Part shown: piece by piece, positions 53,927 to 62,980 of the stretch
How the letters are laid out: every line of letters begins with the position of its first letter
Position numbering within the stretch: position 1 is the first letter of the stretch
Program-made: the position numbers and the translations under genes
NCBI RefSeq assembly: GCF_040117685.2
Contig: NZ_JBEDYP020000002.1
Span: 217,820 to 281,819, forward strand
Length of the DNA stretch: 64,000 bases
Direction: 5' to 3'
Origin: Gracilimonas sp040117685
GTDB lineage: Bacteria > Bacteroidota > Rhodothermia > Balneolales > Balneolaceae
The notes under the pieces: model-generated
Database searches by the model: none
What the model saw: the letters and a program-made list of their open reading frames with translations, nothing else
Told to the model about the DNA's origin: nothing

Positions 53927-54469
53927 TTATTCGTTAGGTTCTGCTATTGAGATTTTCTTCGGATACATATCCTTTACTTGCTCTTGCTGAGGACTGTCTT
54001 CTTCGAGTGCACCATAAGGCACGCCATAGTTAGCTCTTGAAGCCTCGTCTCTTAGATCCTTGTAAGCGCCCATTACCTCATCCAGCATATCAACATAAAT
54101 GCGGTAAGGAGTTTCGCGTTGGGTTCTGATAGAGACAATCGCCAAATCGGGAGTTTCTGCCAGATTCGGATCTTGTGTTGGATTCTTAATGAACTCAATC
54201 AACCGGGCCTTAACTTCTCCAAGTTGATAGAATTCTTCATCCATTACGATTCGTCCTTCCTGATTCACAAGAATATTCATCAGGTTTCTTTCCTTAATGG
54301 GTGGTGGATCTACATCTTCTTCCAATGGAGGAGGAAGCACCAATCCAATTCCGGTATCTACGTTAATCGTAGTTGTAACCAGAAAGAAAATGAGCAAGAG
54401 AAAGGCGATATCCGCCATGGAAGATCCATTGATCTCCGCACTTTCTCTTTTTCTTTTTTTAAGTAGCAT
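53927..54469 (-). CDS. ExbD/TolR-type protein
   Basis: Protein of 180 residues. The single helix SSMADIAFLLLIFFLVTTTI (about 16-35) carries the conserved aspartate in MADIAFLL; a periplasmic domain with ILVNQEGRIVMDEEFYQLGEV follows. It differs from the adjacent 148-residue ExbD in length and tail, so the two are probably paired subunits of one complex, as in other two-ExbD operons. It begins 12 bases after an 88-residue membrane protein gene. Confidence 0.92.
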   Translation of the reverse strand: MLLKKRKRESAEINGSSMADIAFLLLIFFLVTTTINVDTGIGLVLPPPLEEDVDPPPIKERNLMNILVNQEGRIVMDEEFYQLGEVKARLIEFIKNPTQDPNLAETPDLAIVSIRTQRETPYRIYVDMLDEVMGAYKDLRDEASRANYGVPYGALEEDSPQQEQVKDMYPKKISIAEPNE

Positions 54470-54481
54470 ATTGCGTTCCTA

Positions 54482-54748
54482 CTAAAACTTAAATGTTCCG
54501 CGAAGTCCGGTAAGGACTATCGCTGCAACCATACCAAGCATCATTAGAGCTGCTGTCATCACTCCGGCATCAGAAAATTCGCCGGATATTGCGTATGCAA
54601 TTCCGAAGACAACAAATGGGATGGCCATCATTCCAATCTTTTTGTAGTCCTGCTTGCCCATTACAAGGCTTCGAACCCCGGCTCCGGCCATAGAGACCAC
54701 ACCGAGAACGATTAACCCAAGAGCAAGTCCGACACTAATTGCAACCAT
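54482..54748 (-). CDS. Small three-helix membrane protein in the motor operon
   Basis: Protein of 88 residues with hydrophobic segments at about 3-22 (AISVGLALGLIVLGVVSMAG), 39-56 (GMMAIPFVVFGIAYAIS) and 62-81 (AGVMTAALMMLGMVAAIVL). No family recognised. It sits between the ExbB-type gene and the first ExbD-type gene with short spacers (31 and 12 bases). A structural helper of the motor is the natural inference. Confidence 0.75.
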   Translation of the reverse strand: MVAISVGLALGLIVLGVVSMAGAGVRSLVMGKQDYKKIGMMAIPFVVFGIAYAISGEFSDAGVMTAALMMLGMVAAIVLTGLRGTFKF

Positions 54749-54779
54749 ATCTATATCCTTTTTATTGTTTGGATTCTAA

Positions 54780-55499
54780 TTATGCGTCAGTGTCGCTGGC
54801 AGATGGAGGAACTAAATCTTTTCCTTCATTCAGCATAATAATGGAGTCAATCAGGGTGATTGAACTTTCTTCCATTTCTGCAATCAGTCGGTCAATTTTA
54901 GATACGCAATAGTTGTATCCAATTTGGAGAATAATACCCGCAATCAAACCTCCGGCGGTTGTCAAAAGTGCAGTTTTAATACCACCCGCTACAATACTCG
55001 GGGAGATATCAGCTGCAGCTTCAATGTCATCGAAAGCCTCGATCATACCTACTACGGTACCAAGGAATCCGAATAGCGGAGCAATTGCAATGAAAAGTGA
55101 CAACCATACAAGACCGCGCTCGAGGAAACTCATTTCAATAGAGCCATAAGCTGAAATTGCTTTTTCTGCAGCTTCAATACCTTCGTGAGAACGCATTAAA
55201 CCAGCTTGAAAAACTGACGCTACAGGACCTCGGGTTTGTGCACAAAGTTCTTCAGCAGCTTCGATACCACCGTCCTGAAGAGCTTCTTGTACGTTAACGA
55301 TAAATTTACGTGTGTTGATGTCAGCAAGGTTGAGAGTAATGATCCGCTCAAGAAATATGGCGAGGCCGAGAATCAATGTAACCAATACCGGCCACATCCA
55401 TCCGCCTTCATTACCTTCGTTAAATTTTGCTACTACGACATTAAAAAACCCTTCGTCAGCAGGGGCTTGTAAGAGAAAAAGAGCAATCGACGATATCAT
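54780..55499 (-). CDS. MotA/TolQ/ExbB-type proton channel
   Basis: Protein of 239 residues with helices at about 35-52 (WMWPVLVTLILGLAIFLERI), 126-150 (LVWLSLFIAIAPLFGFLGTVVGMIEAF) and 168-190 (GIKTALLTTAGGLIAGIILQIGYN). The second and third carry the G-x-x-GTVxGMI and T-A-L-x-TTAGGL family motifs. It is the pentameric stator subunit that conducts protons with ExbD. It heads an operon with an 88-residue protein and two ExbD-type proteins. A promoter lies 52 bases upstream. Confidence 0.95.
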   Translation of the reverse strand: MISSIALFLLQAPADEGFFNVVVAKFNEGNEGGWMWPVLVTLILGLAIFLERIITLNLADINTRKFIVNVQEALQDGGIEAAEELCAQTRGPVASVFQAGLMRSHEGIEAAEKAISAYGSIEMSFLERGLVWLSLFIAIAPLFGFLGTVVGMIEAFDDIEAAADISPSIVAGGIKTALLTTAGGLIAGIILQIGYNYCVSKIDRLIAEMEESSITLIDSIIMLNEGKDLVPPSASDTDA

Positions 55500-55550
55500 G
55501 TCTACTCCACTAATAGTTTAATTGTTAAAGGCTAAGAATAATGAAGCGAA

Positions 55551-55579
55551 AGAATAGTTCATTTTATACTAAATGTCAA
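55551..55579 (-). promoter_or_regulatory. Sigma-70-like promoter of the motor operon
   Basis: On the minus strand TTGACA (55579-55574) and TATTCT (55556-55551) are separated by exactly 17 bases, upstream of the ExbB-type gene (start 55499). This is the best consensus match I found in the window. The surrounding 55500-55668 holds no other recognised element. Confidence 0.7.
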
Positions 55580-55668
55580 AGTAACATCCGGCTTAAAAAC
55601 TCATTTTTACGTAATGTTACCCACTTTCGAATTCACTACAATAAGTTACCGATTATTAACGGTTTTTA

Positions 55669-58600
55669 TCAAAAAGTTGCACTCATAACTAATTTTATAG
55701 TATGTATGGCAGCACGGTCTGTGACGGTTCTTCCATCGTAATTAAAACTTATGCGAATTAAATTACTTGCCCGATACGAACTATTGAGCGACCAAATGAG
55801 ATTGGTTCCTTCCCCGGTTCCCTCCGTCAATTCATAACTTCCGTAGGATGATGAACTCCCATTCACTATGGTGTTTCGTACCTCAAGCCGGAGATTAGAC
55901 TGGAGTTTTCTCCACAAAAAAGTTCGATGAGTCGTCGAAATCTTTAGCAAATCCGCCGTTACATTTTGGACAGGAAACCGGTCTTCTTTCCGGGCATAAG
56001 AAACCTCCAGCCCGGCATTCCAGGATCGACTGATGGTTCCGTTTACCCCCGGCTTAAAGGAAAGCGTTCTGATATCATAATTTCTGTTTTGGAGCCGGCT
56101 GCTCTCGCTTCGGTTTGTACTTCCCAAAACATCCATAGAAACCCGAACCCGGTCTGTGATATCAAAAGCTGAATTCAGGTACCTCAAGTCAGTGTAGCTT
56201 TCAATCGATTCGGTACTTCTCTGATTCAGGCTCTGGTTTTGTGAATATCCAAGGCGCAAGTCGGCTCGATTCACCCCATTCAATAGATTTAATTCTTTTT
56301 CCCAAAGCAACCTGCCCTGCACGGTGTTGGAATCATTTCGGAACGAGCTCAACTTCAGCAAATAAATATCAGATAGATCACGAGTGGTTGAGTTTTCAGT
56401 AATATCGATTCTTGATCGGAGACTGATGGCCTGAAGCCAGTTTTCATCCTCCAGAAAAGTTAACGGCTGGATGGTATTCAAGAATCGTACATTAAGATCT
56501 ATGACCGGCAATAAATCATCGGAAGGTAAAAACTGGCGAATGAACGTTCCCTCATTAGGACTCACTTCCTGGAAAAACTCATCCACCTGCTGGGTTCCGT
56601 CTCCGTTCAGGTCATCCCATACATACTGACCAATTTCAGGGCCTACCTCAATATAGGTTTCCTGCAACAAAGCCCGGCGCTGGGTGTTGGCCTCGTAGAA
56701 AAATTCCCCATCCAGAAACTGATCCCTGGTCGAATAATTGGTTACGGATTTAATAAGTAAACCCTGACGATTTCTACCTCCCGTTGCTTCAAAAGCTTCG
56801 GTGAACTGTTTATCTCTCAGGCGCACTTCATTGGTAGTTCCAAAATTACTGCCGGGTCGATAGCTTAGACGGTACCGCTGCTCAATAGCTTTGGCTTCAT
56901 CTTGCAGAAGGTTATCGAGAACACCCTCCTCTTCCCGGTAGGCTACAGATGCATCCAGTTCCAGATCCGAAAATGCAACTTGTAAGCCCGGTCCCACATC
57001 ATAGAAGTTTTGGGAAAGCTGGGTTAGTGAATCTGTTTGAGCGTTACGTTGCTCCCTGTTCTCTTGTTCAAAGGATATATATGGAGTAATGAGCGTTGAA
57101 CCGAGACCAAATCCTTTACTGACAGATCCATTCTGTCTGAACCAGTTCCCGTTCTGATTCAAGACTTCATCTTCACTTTGCACCCAATCCTGACTGTAAT
57201 TCAAATCCAATATTCCTTCTTCCGAACTTGAGATAGAAGAAGCCTGCCGAAGCCCATAAAAACGATCCCTTTCCACTACACCTAATTCTGCTCCAACTGT
57301 TGTGTGCACAGTCGGACTTACGCTCAAGCTGGCTTGGTTTATCACTTCCTTACTTTCTCCGGAACGGGTGATATTCCACTTACGGTCAAATTCTACATCT
57401 AGGGTACGCTCAAAAAACTGAAATCTCCTGCCTGAATATCTTCGGCTCAACGAGGCACTAATTGTGCCAATAGCTGAGGTAGCTTCAGAAACCCTCAACC
57501 CGGATTCATAGGCCATATCTGTATTATTTGCGTCATCAAGCGATGAGAATCGGTTGGCATCAAAATCACTGACGGCCCATTCCCCGAATAGTTTAACATC
57601 TTTGCTAATATTGAAACTCCCGTAAATAGCGGCCATTTGTTGTTTCTGTGGAGCCGGAAGCTGACGAAACGGTTCATAACTACCGAGCCCGGGACCCACC
57701 CATTCATATAACAGGCCATTTACCTGACTGCTCACCCGGCGGTAGCTACCCTCTGCTTCTCCTACTTTAGTAAATTGTACCCTGTAAATGGCATCTTCAG
57801 AGCCGGGCTGATTCTGGTAGATCGTATAGCTTTGCCCTTCCAGAACGGTATCCACTTCAGCATACAATACGAACCGATCCCTTTCATCTTCAGTAGCAAT
57901 CCGGGCTCCGCTTACTACCGCGTCATCGAGGTCATCCCCAACATTCTGAAGCAATTCAATATCACTTTGAGTGAGCGATTGCTGAGATAGGAGATCATCA
58001 CCGTCTGCCTGTCGAATGACTGAGGCACCGATGTTCATCCTTCCATCCAGAAAGTTTCCCCCGCCTTCCGCAGACACCATGGTACGATTGAAATCCTGAT
58101 CTGCGTATTCATACTCAATCACAATTCGGGTTTCATCTTTAATAAGCAGGTTGTTAGTGAAGGTTACTTCTCCTAAGCCATAATCAATAATATAGTCATG
58201 CTCAGCTCCCCGCTGTACCTGTTGTCCATTCACATAAACCCGCTCGGTGCCTGCAAGGATAATCACAAACTCCTGATCGTTTCGGCCGGTTAGCCGGTAA
58301 GGACCCTGAACGCCATCTTGTCCTGAAAAACTCATAGACTTATAAGTCCCCCTCACTACCGAGGCCGCACCGGTATAATCGCCATAGTCCGAATTCACAT
58401 AGCCTGTTGCCCCTTGCAGCCTTCTGTTGAGCCGGGCAAACGTGCTTTGTTCCAGGCTGATATCCACATCCCCCATTTCCACTGTTGTGTTCGGGGCTTC
58501 CACCTGAATGAATACCTTATCAAATTCCCGGAGGTTTTGTGTGGTACCATCGGGCTGAATGGGAATGCTTTGATCGGTTAAGGAGGCGTTGATGTTTATA

Positions 58601-59091
58601 GTTTCAGTCAAAGCTCCACTGAGTTCAAAATTCAATCCACTCTCGAGTGCAAAATCCTGATTGGATCCAACAATAATTCCCCTGCTCAGACTTCCTGATT
58701 GTCTTAAGTTTGATTCTGCTAATGCAGGTTGTTGTCGGCTTGCAATTTCTTCGTCCAGAGAATCCGGATCAGTAAATAACCTACTATCCAGTTCTATTGG
58801 CCTTCTGGGTTGATAGGTTCTGGAAATAGTAAATGGGTTTTCCTGATAGTGGACTACTACCTGACGGTAACCGGAAAGTTCATTCTCCCTGAAAGAAAGC
58901 AATCCCGATTGTTCATCGAAAGACCACCTGTCTGTGGTAAGCTCTTTTCCATCTGAAGTAACGTTGATGCTTGATGGAATAACCCATTCTCCTAAATAAT
59001 ATGAGGAGTCCGGGTCAAAGGGTTGTAGTAATTTTTGTTGATTGACAGGGGTTTGTGCCTGCACGGAACCCAAACTTGCGAAGCACAACAA
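55669..59091 (-). CDS. Large outer-membrane beta-barrel-like protein
   Basis: 1140 residues from TTG 59091. The signal peptide's end (LGSVQAQ) is present, but most of its hydrophobic core lies upstream (codons from 59148: ATT CCT CTG...). There, in frame, an ATG at 59154 is followed at once by TAG. The mature protein has strands of alternating polarity with many short turns, such as AGTERVYVNGQQVQRGAEHDY, DYGLGEVTFTNN and ETRIVIEYEYADQDF, and ends VMSATF, as in outer-membrane barrels. I cannot name a family; SprA-like repeats are a loose resemblance only. It is in the same direction as dsbD, 113 bases after. Confidence 0.75.
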   Translation of the reverse strand: MLCFASLGSVQAQTPVNQQKLLQPFDPDSSYYLGEWVIPSSINVTSDGKELTTDRWSFDEQSGLLSFRENELSGYRQVVVHYQENPFTISRTYQPRRPIELDSRLFTDPDSLDEEIASRQQPALAESNLRQSGSLSRGIIVGSNQDFALESGLNFELSGALTETININASLTDQSIPIQPDGTTQNLREFDKVFIQVEAPNTTVEMGDVDISLEQSTFARLNRRLQGATGYVNSDYGDYTGAASVVRGTYKSMSFSGQDGVQGPYRLTGRNDQEFVIILAGTERVYVNGQQVQRGAEHDYIIDYGLGEVTFTNNLLIKDETRIVIEYEYADQDFNRTMVSAEGGGNFLDGRMNIGASVIRQADGDDLLSQQSLTQSDIELLQNVGDDLDDAVVSGARIATEDERDRFVLYAEVDTVLEGQSYTIYQNQPGSEDAIYRVQFTKVGEAEGSYRRVSSQVNGLLYEWVGPGLGSYEPFRQLPAPQKQQMAAIYGSFNISKDVKLFGEWAVSDFDANRFSSLDDANNTDMAYESGLRVSEATSAIGTISASLSRRYSGRRFQFFERTLDVEFDRKWNITRSGESKEVINQASLSVSPTVHTTVGAELGVVERDRFYGLRQASSISSSEEGILDLNYSQDWVQSEDEVLNQNGNWFRQNGSVSKGFGLGSTLITPYISFEQENREQRNAQTDSLTQLSQNFYDVGPGLQVAFSDLELDASVAYREEEGVLDNLLQDEAKAIEQRYRLSYRPGSNFGTTNEVRLRDKQFTEAFEATGGRNRQGLLIKSVTNYSTRDQFLDGEFFYEANTQRRALLQETYIEVGPEIGQYVWDDLNGDGTQQVDEFFQEVSPNEGTFIRQFLPSDDLLPVIDLNVRFLNTIQPLTFLEDENWLQAISLRSRIDITENSTTRDLSDIYLLKLSSFRNDSNTVQGRLLWEKELNLLNGVNRADLRLGYSQNQSLNQRSTESIESYTDLRYLNSAFDITDRVRVSMDVLGSTNRSESSRLQNRNYDIRTLSFKPGVNGTISRSWNAGLEVSYARKEDRFPVQNVTADLLKISTTHRTFLWRKLQSNLRLEVRNTIVNGSSSSYGSYELTEGTGEGTNLIWSLNSSYRASNLIRISFNYDGRTVTDRAAIHTIKLVMSATF

Positions 59092-59148
59092 CAGTGTGCA
59101 GGCCAGATAGTGTATGAATGTTTGGGTCGCAGGGGCAGCCAGAGGAAT

Positions 59149-59154
59149 CTACAT
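59149..59154 (-). other. ATG-TAG start-stop in frame with the barrel gene
   Basis: The only ATG in frame with the outer-membrane gene upstream of 59091 is at 59154-59152 and its second codon is TAG. The next codons encode a plausible signal peptide (hydrophobic HYLACTLLLCFASLG, end SVQAQ). Initiation at ATT 59148, TTG 59091, readthrough, or a base error at codon 2 are the options. Confidence 0.65.
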
Positions 59155-59203
59155 TTATTTGGGTGTGATTAAGGCTAAAGCTTTCCGCGGAAAGGGTCAA
59201 CAA

Positions 59204-61111
59204 TCAGCGATTATTAAATGCCTGAAGTCCGCGATCAAGAAAAGCTACAAACTCATCTTTTTTGCTGTAGCCCAAACTTTGGGTAATTACACGCCCCGAT
59301 TCCGGATCAACAATGGCGTAAGTTGGTAGGGCCACATTTCCGGTAAGCTCAAACTGGAACATCTGATTCTCCGGCCCGTCCGGACCGCCATCGGTATAAA
59401 GTTTGACCAGCTCCATCTGTTCGAAACGCTGAACAACCTCATCCAGTGGAAAGATGTTTGATTCCATAGCCCGGCAATTGGTGCAGGTATAACCCGTGAA
59501 GTCGATGAAAACAGGTATCCCTGCTTCTTTGGCAGCCTCACGGGAAGCTTCATAATCTTTAGACCATCCCTCATCGGCGCTGGTAGTGGCTCCCGAGCCG
59601 GGCGTAGTTCCGATCGAGGCCACTAAACTTACATCGGTTGCTTGTTTTGGGGGAAGAAAGGCATCCCATATACCCAGCGAAGAACCGAGCAAGCCCGGAA
59701 TTAAATAGAAACTGAATAATAGAAAAGGAATCGAAAGCAGCACTCTTCCCGTAGATATACTTTCGGGCTTCTGCTCATGTTTTAACGAATATGTGCCCAA
59801 CAGGTATAATCCGGTGAGTAAGAAAATGGCAATCCACGCGGCGATGGTCAACGGGCGGGAAACGACTCCCCATTCCCAAACCAAATCTACATTGGAAAGG
59901 AATTTGAAAGCTGCAGCCAATTCTATAAATCCAAGCAGTACTTTTACAATATTCATCCATGAGCCGCTTTTAGGTAACGATTCCATCCATTTGGGGAAAA
60001 TAGCCAGGATCACAAAAGGGCTGGCAAAGGCGGCTGAAAACCCAATCATCCCAATGATAGGATAAAACCACTCACCCCCGGTGGTGGCAGCAAACACTCC
60101 GCCCACAAAGGGTGCGGTACAAGAAAATGAAACCGCGCTGATCGTGAGTGCCATGAATAATATACCGGCTATGCCAGAGCTCTCATTACTCTGGCGATTC
60201 AGCCAGTTGGTTAACTGATGTGGTAAGCGGAGTTCATACATTCCCAACAAACTGAAGGCGAAAGCAACCAATACAAATGCGATAAACAAATTCACCCAGG
60301 GATTGGATGCAAAATTCTGGGCACCGGATACTCCGAAGATTGCTGCAAGCAATACACCAAGAATCGTGAAAGTGATGACAATAGCAATCCCGAATAAAAC
60401 GGCACCTCCAATTCCCTTCCCGGAACCTTCCTGTTTAGAAAAATACGAAACCGTTAATGGAATCATGGGGAAAACACAAGGAGTAAGCAAAGCTGCAAAC
60501 CCGGCCAGAATAGCCACCCAAATAAAGGAAAAAACCCCGTCTCCGCCCAACGAAGACTCTTTGATATCACCACCAACAGAACCTGAATCTTCTGAATAAA
60601 CAGCTTGATCAACCGGATTCTCAGAAATACCGGTTACCGTTACTCCCGCAATAATCGATTTTGATTTGGGCGGAAGGCAGACCCGGTCGTCACATACCTG
60701 GTAAAAAACTTCGATGTCCAGGTTCTGTGATCCTGTCTGGTTGGTTTTTATAGCAACCGGAACGGTAAAGCTGGCGAAACTGCTGTGCCAGCCTAATTCA
60801 GCCTCAAAGTTGGGGTCGAACTCAATATCGGCTTCTGACTCTACTACATCACCGGTAATTACAAAATTGGATGACTTCGCTGAAAACTCGGTGGGAAAAG
60901 GTCCGGCGTCTTTGTCATTAAGAATAGAATAAAGGTGCCAGTCACCTTCGATAGAGGCATCAATTTTTATCTCAAAAACTTCCCCGGCCAATACTTCTTC
61001 AGGAGCTTCCGAAACACTGAATTTAACAGGATCAGGGATTTGGGCGTGAATAAAAAATGGGGATAACATCATGATGATGATCCCCATTAATAGTGTTTGA
61101 GATGATTTCAT
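59204..61111 (-). CDS. dsbD: DsbD-type thiol:disulfide transporter
   Basis: Protein of 635 residues from ATG 61111 (MKSSQTLLMG, end FFIHAQ); the open frame continues to 61156 without a signal-like start. N-terminal periplasmic domain (about 25-185) with YQVCDDRVCLPPKSKSI; membrane part (about 200-455) with TPCVFPMIPLTVSYFSKQE and SFSCTAPFVGG carrying the two reactive cysteines; C-terminal thioredoxin-like domain with C543-x2-C546 in GYTCTNCRAMESNIFP. It carries electrons from cytosolic thioredoxin to periplasmic/outer-membrane proteins. The downstream outer-membrane gene may depend on it. Confidence 0.95.
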   Translation of the reverse strand: MKSSQTLLMGIIIMMLSPFFIHAQIPDPVKFSVSEAPEEVLAGEVFEIKIDASIEGDWHLYSILNDKDAGPFPTEFSAKSSNFVITGDVVESEADIEFDPNFEAELGWHSSFASFTVPVAIKTNQTGSQNLDIEVFYQVCDDRVCLPPKSKSIIAGVTVTGISENPVDQAVYSEDSGSVGGDIKESSLGGDGVFSFIWVAILAGFAALLTPCVFPMIPLTVSYFSKQEGSGKGIGGAVLFGIAIVITFTILGVLLAAIFGVSGAQNFASNPWVNLFIAFVLVAFAFSLLGMYELRLPHQLTNWLNRQSNESSGIAGILFMALTISAVSFSCTAPFVGGVFAATTGGEWFYPIIGMIGFSAAFASPFVILAIFPKWMESLPKSGSWMNIVKVLLGFIELAAAFKFLSNVDLVWEWGVVSRPLTIAAWIAIFLLTGLYLLGTYSLKHEQKPESISTGRVLLSIPFLLFSFYLIPGLLGSSLGIWDAFLPPKQATDVSLVASIGTTPGSGATTSADEGWSKDYEASREAAKEAGIPVFIDFTGYTCTNCRAMESNIFPLDEVVQRFEQMELVKLYTDGGPDGPENQMFQFELTGNVALPTYAIVDPESGRVITQSLGYSKKDEFVAFLDRGLQAFNNR

Positions 61112-61299
61112 TAAACTTAATTTCTTTGAGTTAGCCGTCACGGTTAGTACTTGCAATCAGTATGTTCAATCAATTCCGGCATCACTACGTTTCCTTGTAA
61201 TAAATGCGTTTGTTCTTGGATGACTGCTCAACCGTTTATCTTACGAATGCTAACTCAATGTATCCGAAATTAGTGTATCGAAATCGAGTCAGTAAGTTA

Positions 61300-61746
61300 T
61301 CACTCGTCTTTAACAACCCAGAACTTAACCTGTGGATTCAGATCTCCAACAAGGTTTACAGTAGCTGTGTATTCGCCAAGTGCTTTCACGTCCTGATCAA
61401 GAGAAATGTCTTTCTTATCAACAAGAATTTCACGCTCTTCCAGAGCCGCTGCAATATCAGCGTTGGTTACGGTTCCGTGAATTTTGTCTTCTTCGCCGGT
61501 TGTTACCGGGATAGTCAGTGAAGTTACTTCCAGCTGTTTAGCCAGTTCTTTAGCTTCCTTAACGGTAAACTCAGCCTGACGGGCGGCTTCTTTCTTCAGT
61601 CTTTCAAGTTCCTGAATAGCTCCTTTGGTTGCCATAACGGCTTTACCCTGAGGAATCAGGTAGTTACGTCCGTAGCCGTCTTTTACATCAACAACTTCGC
61701 CGGACTGTCCTAATTTTTCTACGTCTTCTCTAAGTATGATTTTCAT
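61300..61746 (-). CDS. rplI: Ribosomal protein bL9
   Basis: bL9 of 148 residues. MKIILREDVEKLGQSGEVVDV and the GYGRNYLIPQGKAVMAT core (about 24-40) match the N-terminal RNA-binding domain, followed by the long charged helix (KEAARQAEFTVKEAKELAKQL) and the C-terminal domain with TVTNADIAAAL and KALGEYTATVNL. Last gene of the rpsF-rpsR-rplI operon, 20 bases after rpsR. Confidence 0.98.
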   Translation of the reverse strand: MKIILREDVEKLGQSGEVVDVKDGYGRNYLIPQGKAVMATKGAIQELERLKKEAARQAEFTVKEAKELAKQLEVTSLTIPVTTGEEDKIHGTVTNADIAAALEEREILVDKKDISLDQDVKALGEYTATVNLVGDLNPQVKFWVVKDE

Positions 61747-61766
61747 AATTCTGTCAACTTAAAATT

Positions 61767-62018
61767 TTATCTAAGGTTTTCAGCTACGTATGGCATAAGA
61801 GCTAAAAATCGAGCTCTTTTCACGGCCGTTGTTAACTGTCGCTGGTGCTTTGCACTGGTACCGGTAACACGACGCGGGAGAATTTTACCCTGGTCGTTAG
61901 TAAAACGCTGAAGAGTATCTACGTCTTTGTAATCAATGTACTCAACTCCGGCACGGGTGAATTTGCACTGCTTTACCTTACGTTGACCTTTCTTTGGATG
62001 TGATGGATTCTTAATCAT
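61767..62018 (-). CDS. rpsR: Ribosomal protein bS18
   Basis: bS18 of 83 residues with the core YIDYKDVDTLQRFTNDQGKILPRRVTGTSAKHQRQLTTAVKRARFLALMPY, close to universal. It binds next to bS6 in the small subunit. Begins 33 bases after rpsF. The single-stranded DNA-binding gene often found between rpsF and rpsR is absent. Confidence 0.98.
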   Translation of the reverse strand: MIKNPSHPKKGQRKVKQCKFTRAGVEYIDYKDVDTLQRFTNDQGKILPRRVTGTSAKHQRQLTTAVKRARFLALMPYVAENLR

Positions 62019-62051
62019 AATTCAAAATCTTTAAGTGTGGGTTCTCTTTAA

Positions 62052-62438
62052 TTAATCGTCGTCTTCTTCCGACTCGTCTTCATCTTCAATCGCGAAGATA
62101 TCAGGTACTTCATTTTTCTTTTGAAGTTCACGATGACGTAACATTTTGGCGTCATATTTCAGCGTCAGGTATCGAAGAATATCATCATCGATTCGTAGTT
62201 GACGTTCAACGCTGGCAATAGCTTCAGCGGGTGCTGTGAAATACATATTCACATAATAACCACTGCCTTTTTTATCGATGTTGTATGCGAACTGACGTAA
62301 GCCCCACTCATCTACTTCATCAATTTCTCCGCCGTTCTTTTCGATCAGATTGGTAACTTTATCGACGGTTTCTTTGAACTTATCCTCTTCGAGAACAGGA
62401 TTTATGATATAGGTAAACTCGTAATAGTTTTTGCTCAT
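62052..62438 (-). CDS. rpsF: Ribosomal protein bS6
   Basis: bS6 of 128 residues: YYEFTYIINPVLEEDKFKETVDKVTNLIEKNGG, then DEWGLRQFAYNIDKKGSGYYVNMYF and VERQLRIDDDILRYLTLK. The acidic C-terminal tail (EDEDESEEDDD) is longer than in E. coli. First gene of the operon. Confidence 0.98.
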   Translation of the reverse strand: MSKNYYEFTYIINPVLEEDKFKETVDKVTNLIEKNGGEIDEVDEWGLRQFAYNIDKKGSGYYVNMYFTAPAEAIASVERQLRIDDDILRYLTLKYDAKMLRHRELQKKNEVPDIFAIEDEDESEEDDD

Positions 62439-62459
62439 TTTGATATGTTTTTCTTTGGT

Positions 62460-62546
62460 TGCTTCCTAAGGTGAAAGCAGTCGCTCTGGCACTTTGCCGA
62501 ACAACAGAAGACTGTAAAGATACGCTTTTTTTGATGTCTATTCCAA
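62460..62546 (-). promoter_or_regulatory. rpsF promoter and possible leader hairpin
   Basis: On the minus strand TTGGAA (62546-62541) and TATCTT (62522-62517) are 18 bases apart. Downstream, TGCTT (62479-62475) and AAGCA (62464-62460) form a small hairpin with TCACCTTAGG inside, 22 bases before the rpsF start. S6:S18 autoregulatory leaders contain a CACC-like element in such a hairpin, so this is a possible leader, weakly supported. Confidence 0.4.
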
Positions 62547-62566
62547 CCTCTCAAAAAGGTTTTATT

Positions 62567-62980
62567 TTACTTGACCAACAGGTTTGAAAGGTGTTTGCCG
62601 TTACTCAACTTATAGACTCCAAAATCACTGTCCAGCGTAATTATTGATTCGAGATCACGTGCTTCAGCAGTAACAATCAGTGATGCATCAGCAAAATCTG
62701 CCGGTAAATCAGCATATCTATCAATCACTTCCCTGACTTTAATGATCTGCCACTGTTCTAAGTTCACCACTTCGATCCCTCCTTCAGAAACCCAACTCAG
62801 AAAATCCAGCTGGGTTTCTTTATTGAAATCGAGCATATAGGACACTTCAGTCAAAACAGGCCAGGTGGAAATTAACCTCCCTTTATACCCTTTCATGAAA
62901 TCGAGCACTCGATCATAATGCTGATCGCTGTTATCAAACAGGGCTATAATGGGGCCTGCGTCAATCAGTGTGCTTATCAC
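62567..62980 (-). CDS. vapC: PIN-domain toxin (VapC type)
   Basis: 137 residues from GTG 62980. PIN-domain acidic residues: D7 in LIDAGPIIALFDNSD, E44 or nearby in LTEVSYMLDFN, D96-D99 region in YADLPADFADASLIVTAEARDL and D118 in IITLDSDFG. These would bind the metal ions of an RNase. The start lies in the last codons of the antitoxin-like gene (20-base overlap), the usual VapBC coupling. It probably cleaves tRNA or other RNA when the antitoxin is lost. Confidence 0.9.
   Translation of the reverse strand: MISTLIDAGPIIALFDNSDQHYDRVLDFMKGYKGRLISTWPVLTEVSYMLDFNKETQLDFLSWVSEGGIEVVNLEQWQIIKVREVIDRYADLPADFADASLIVTAEARDLESIITLDSDFGVYKLSNGKHLSNLLVK

Noticed and set aside
59015..59203. 62-codon frame from a TTG after dsbD, considered as the true N-terminus of the barrel protein
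   Set aside because: It is in a different frame from the barrel gene and encodes no signal-like sequence.
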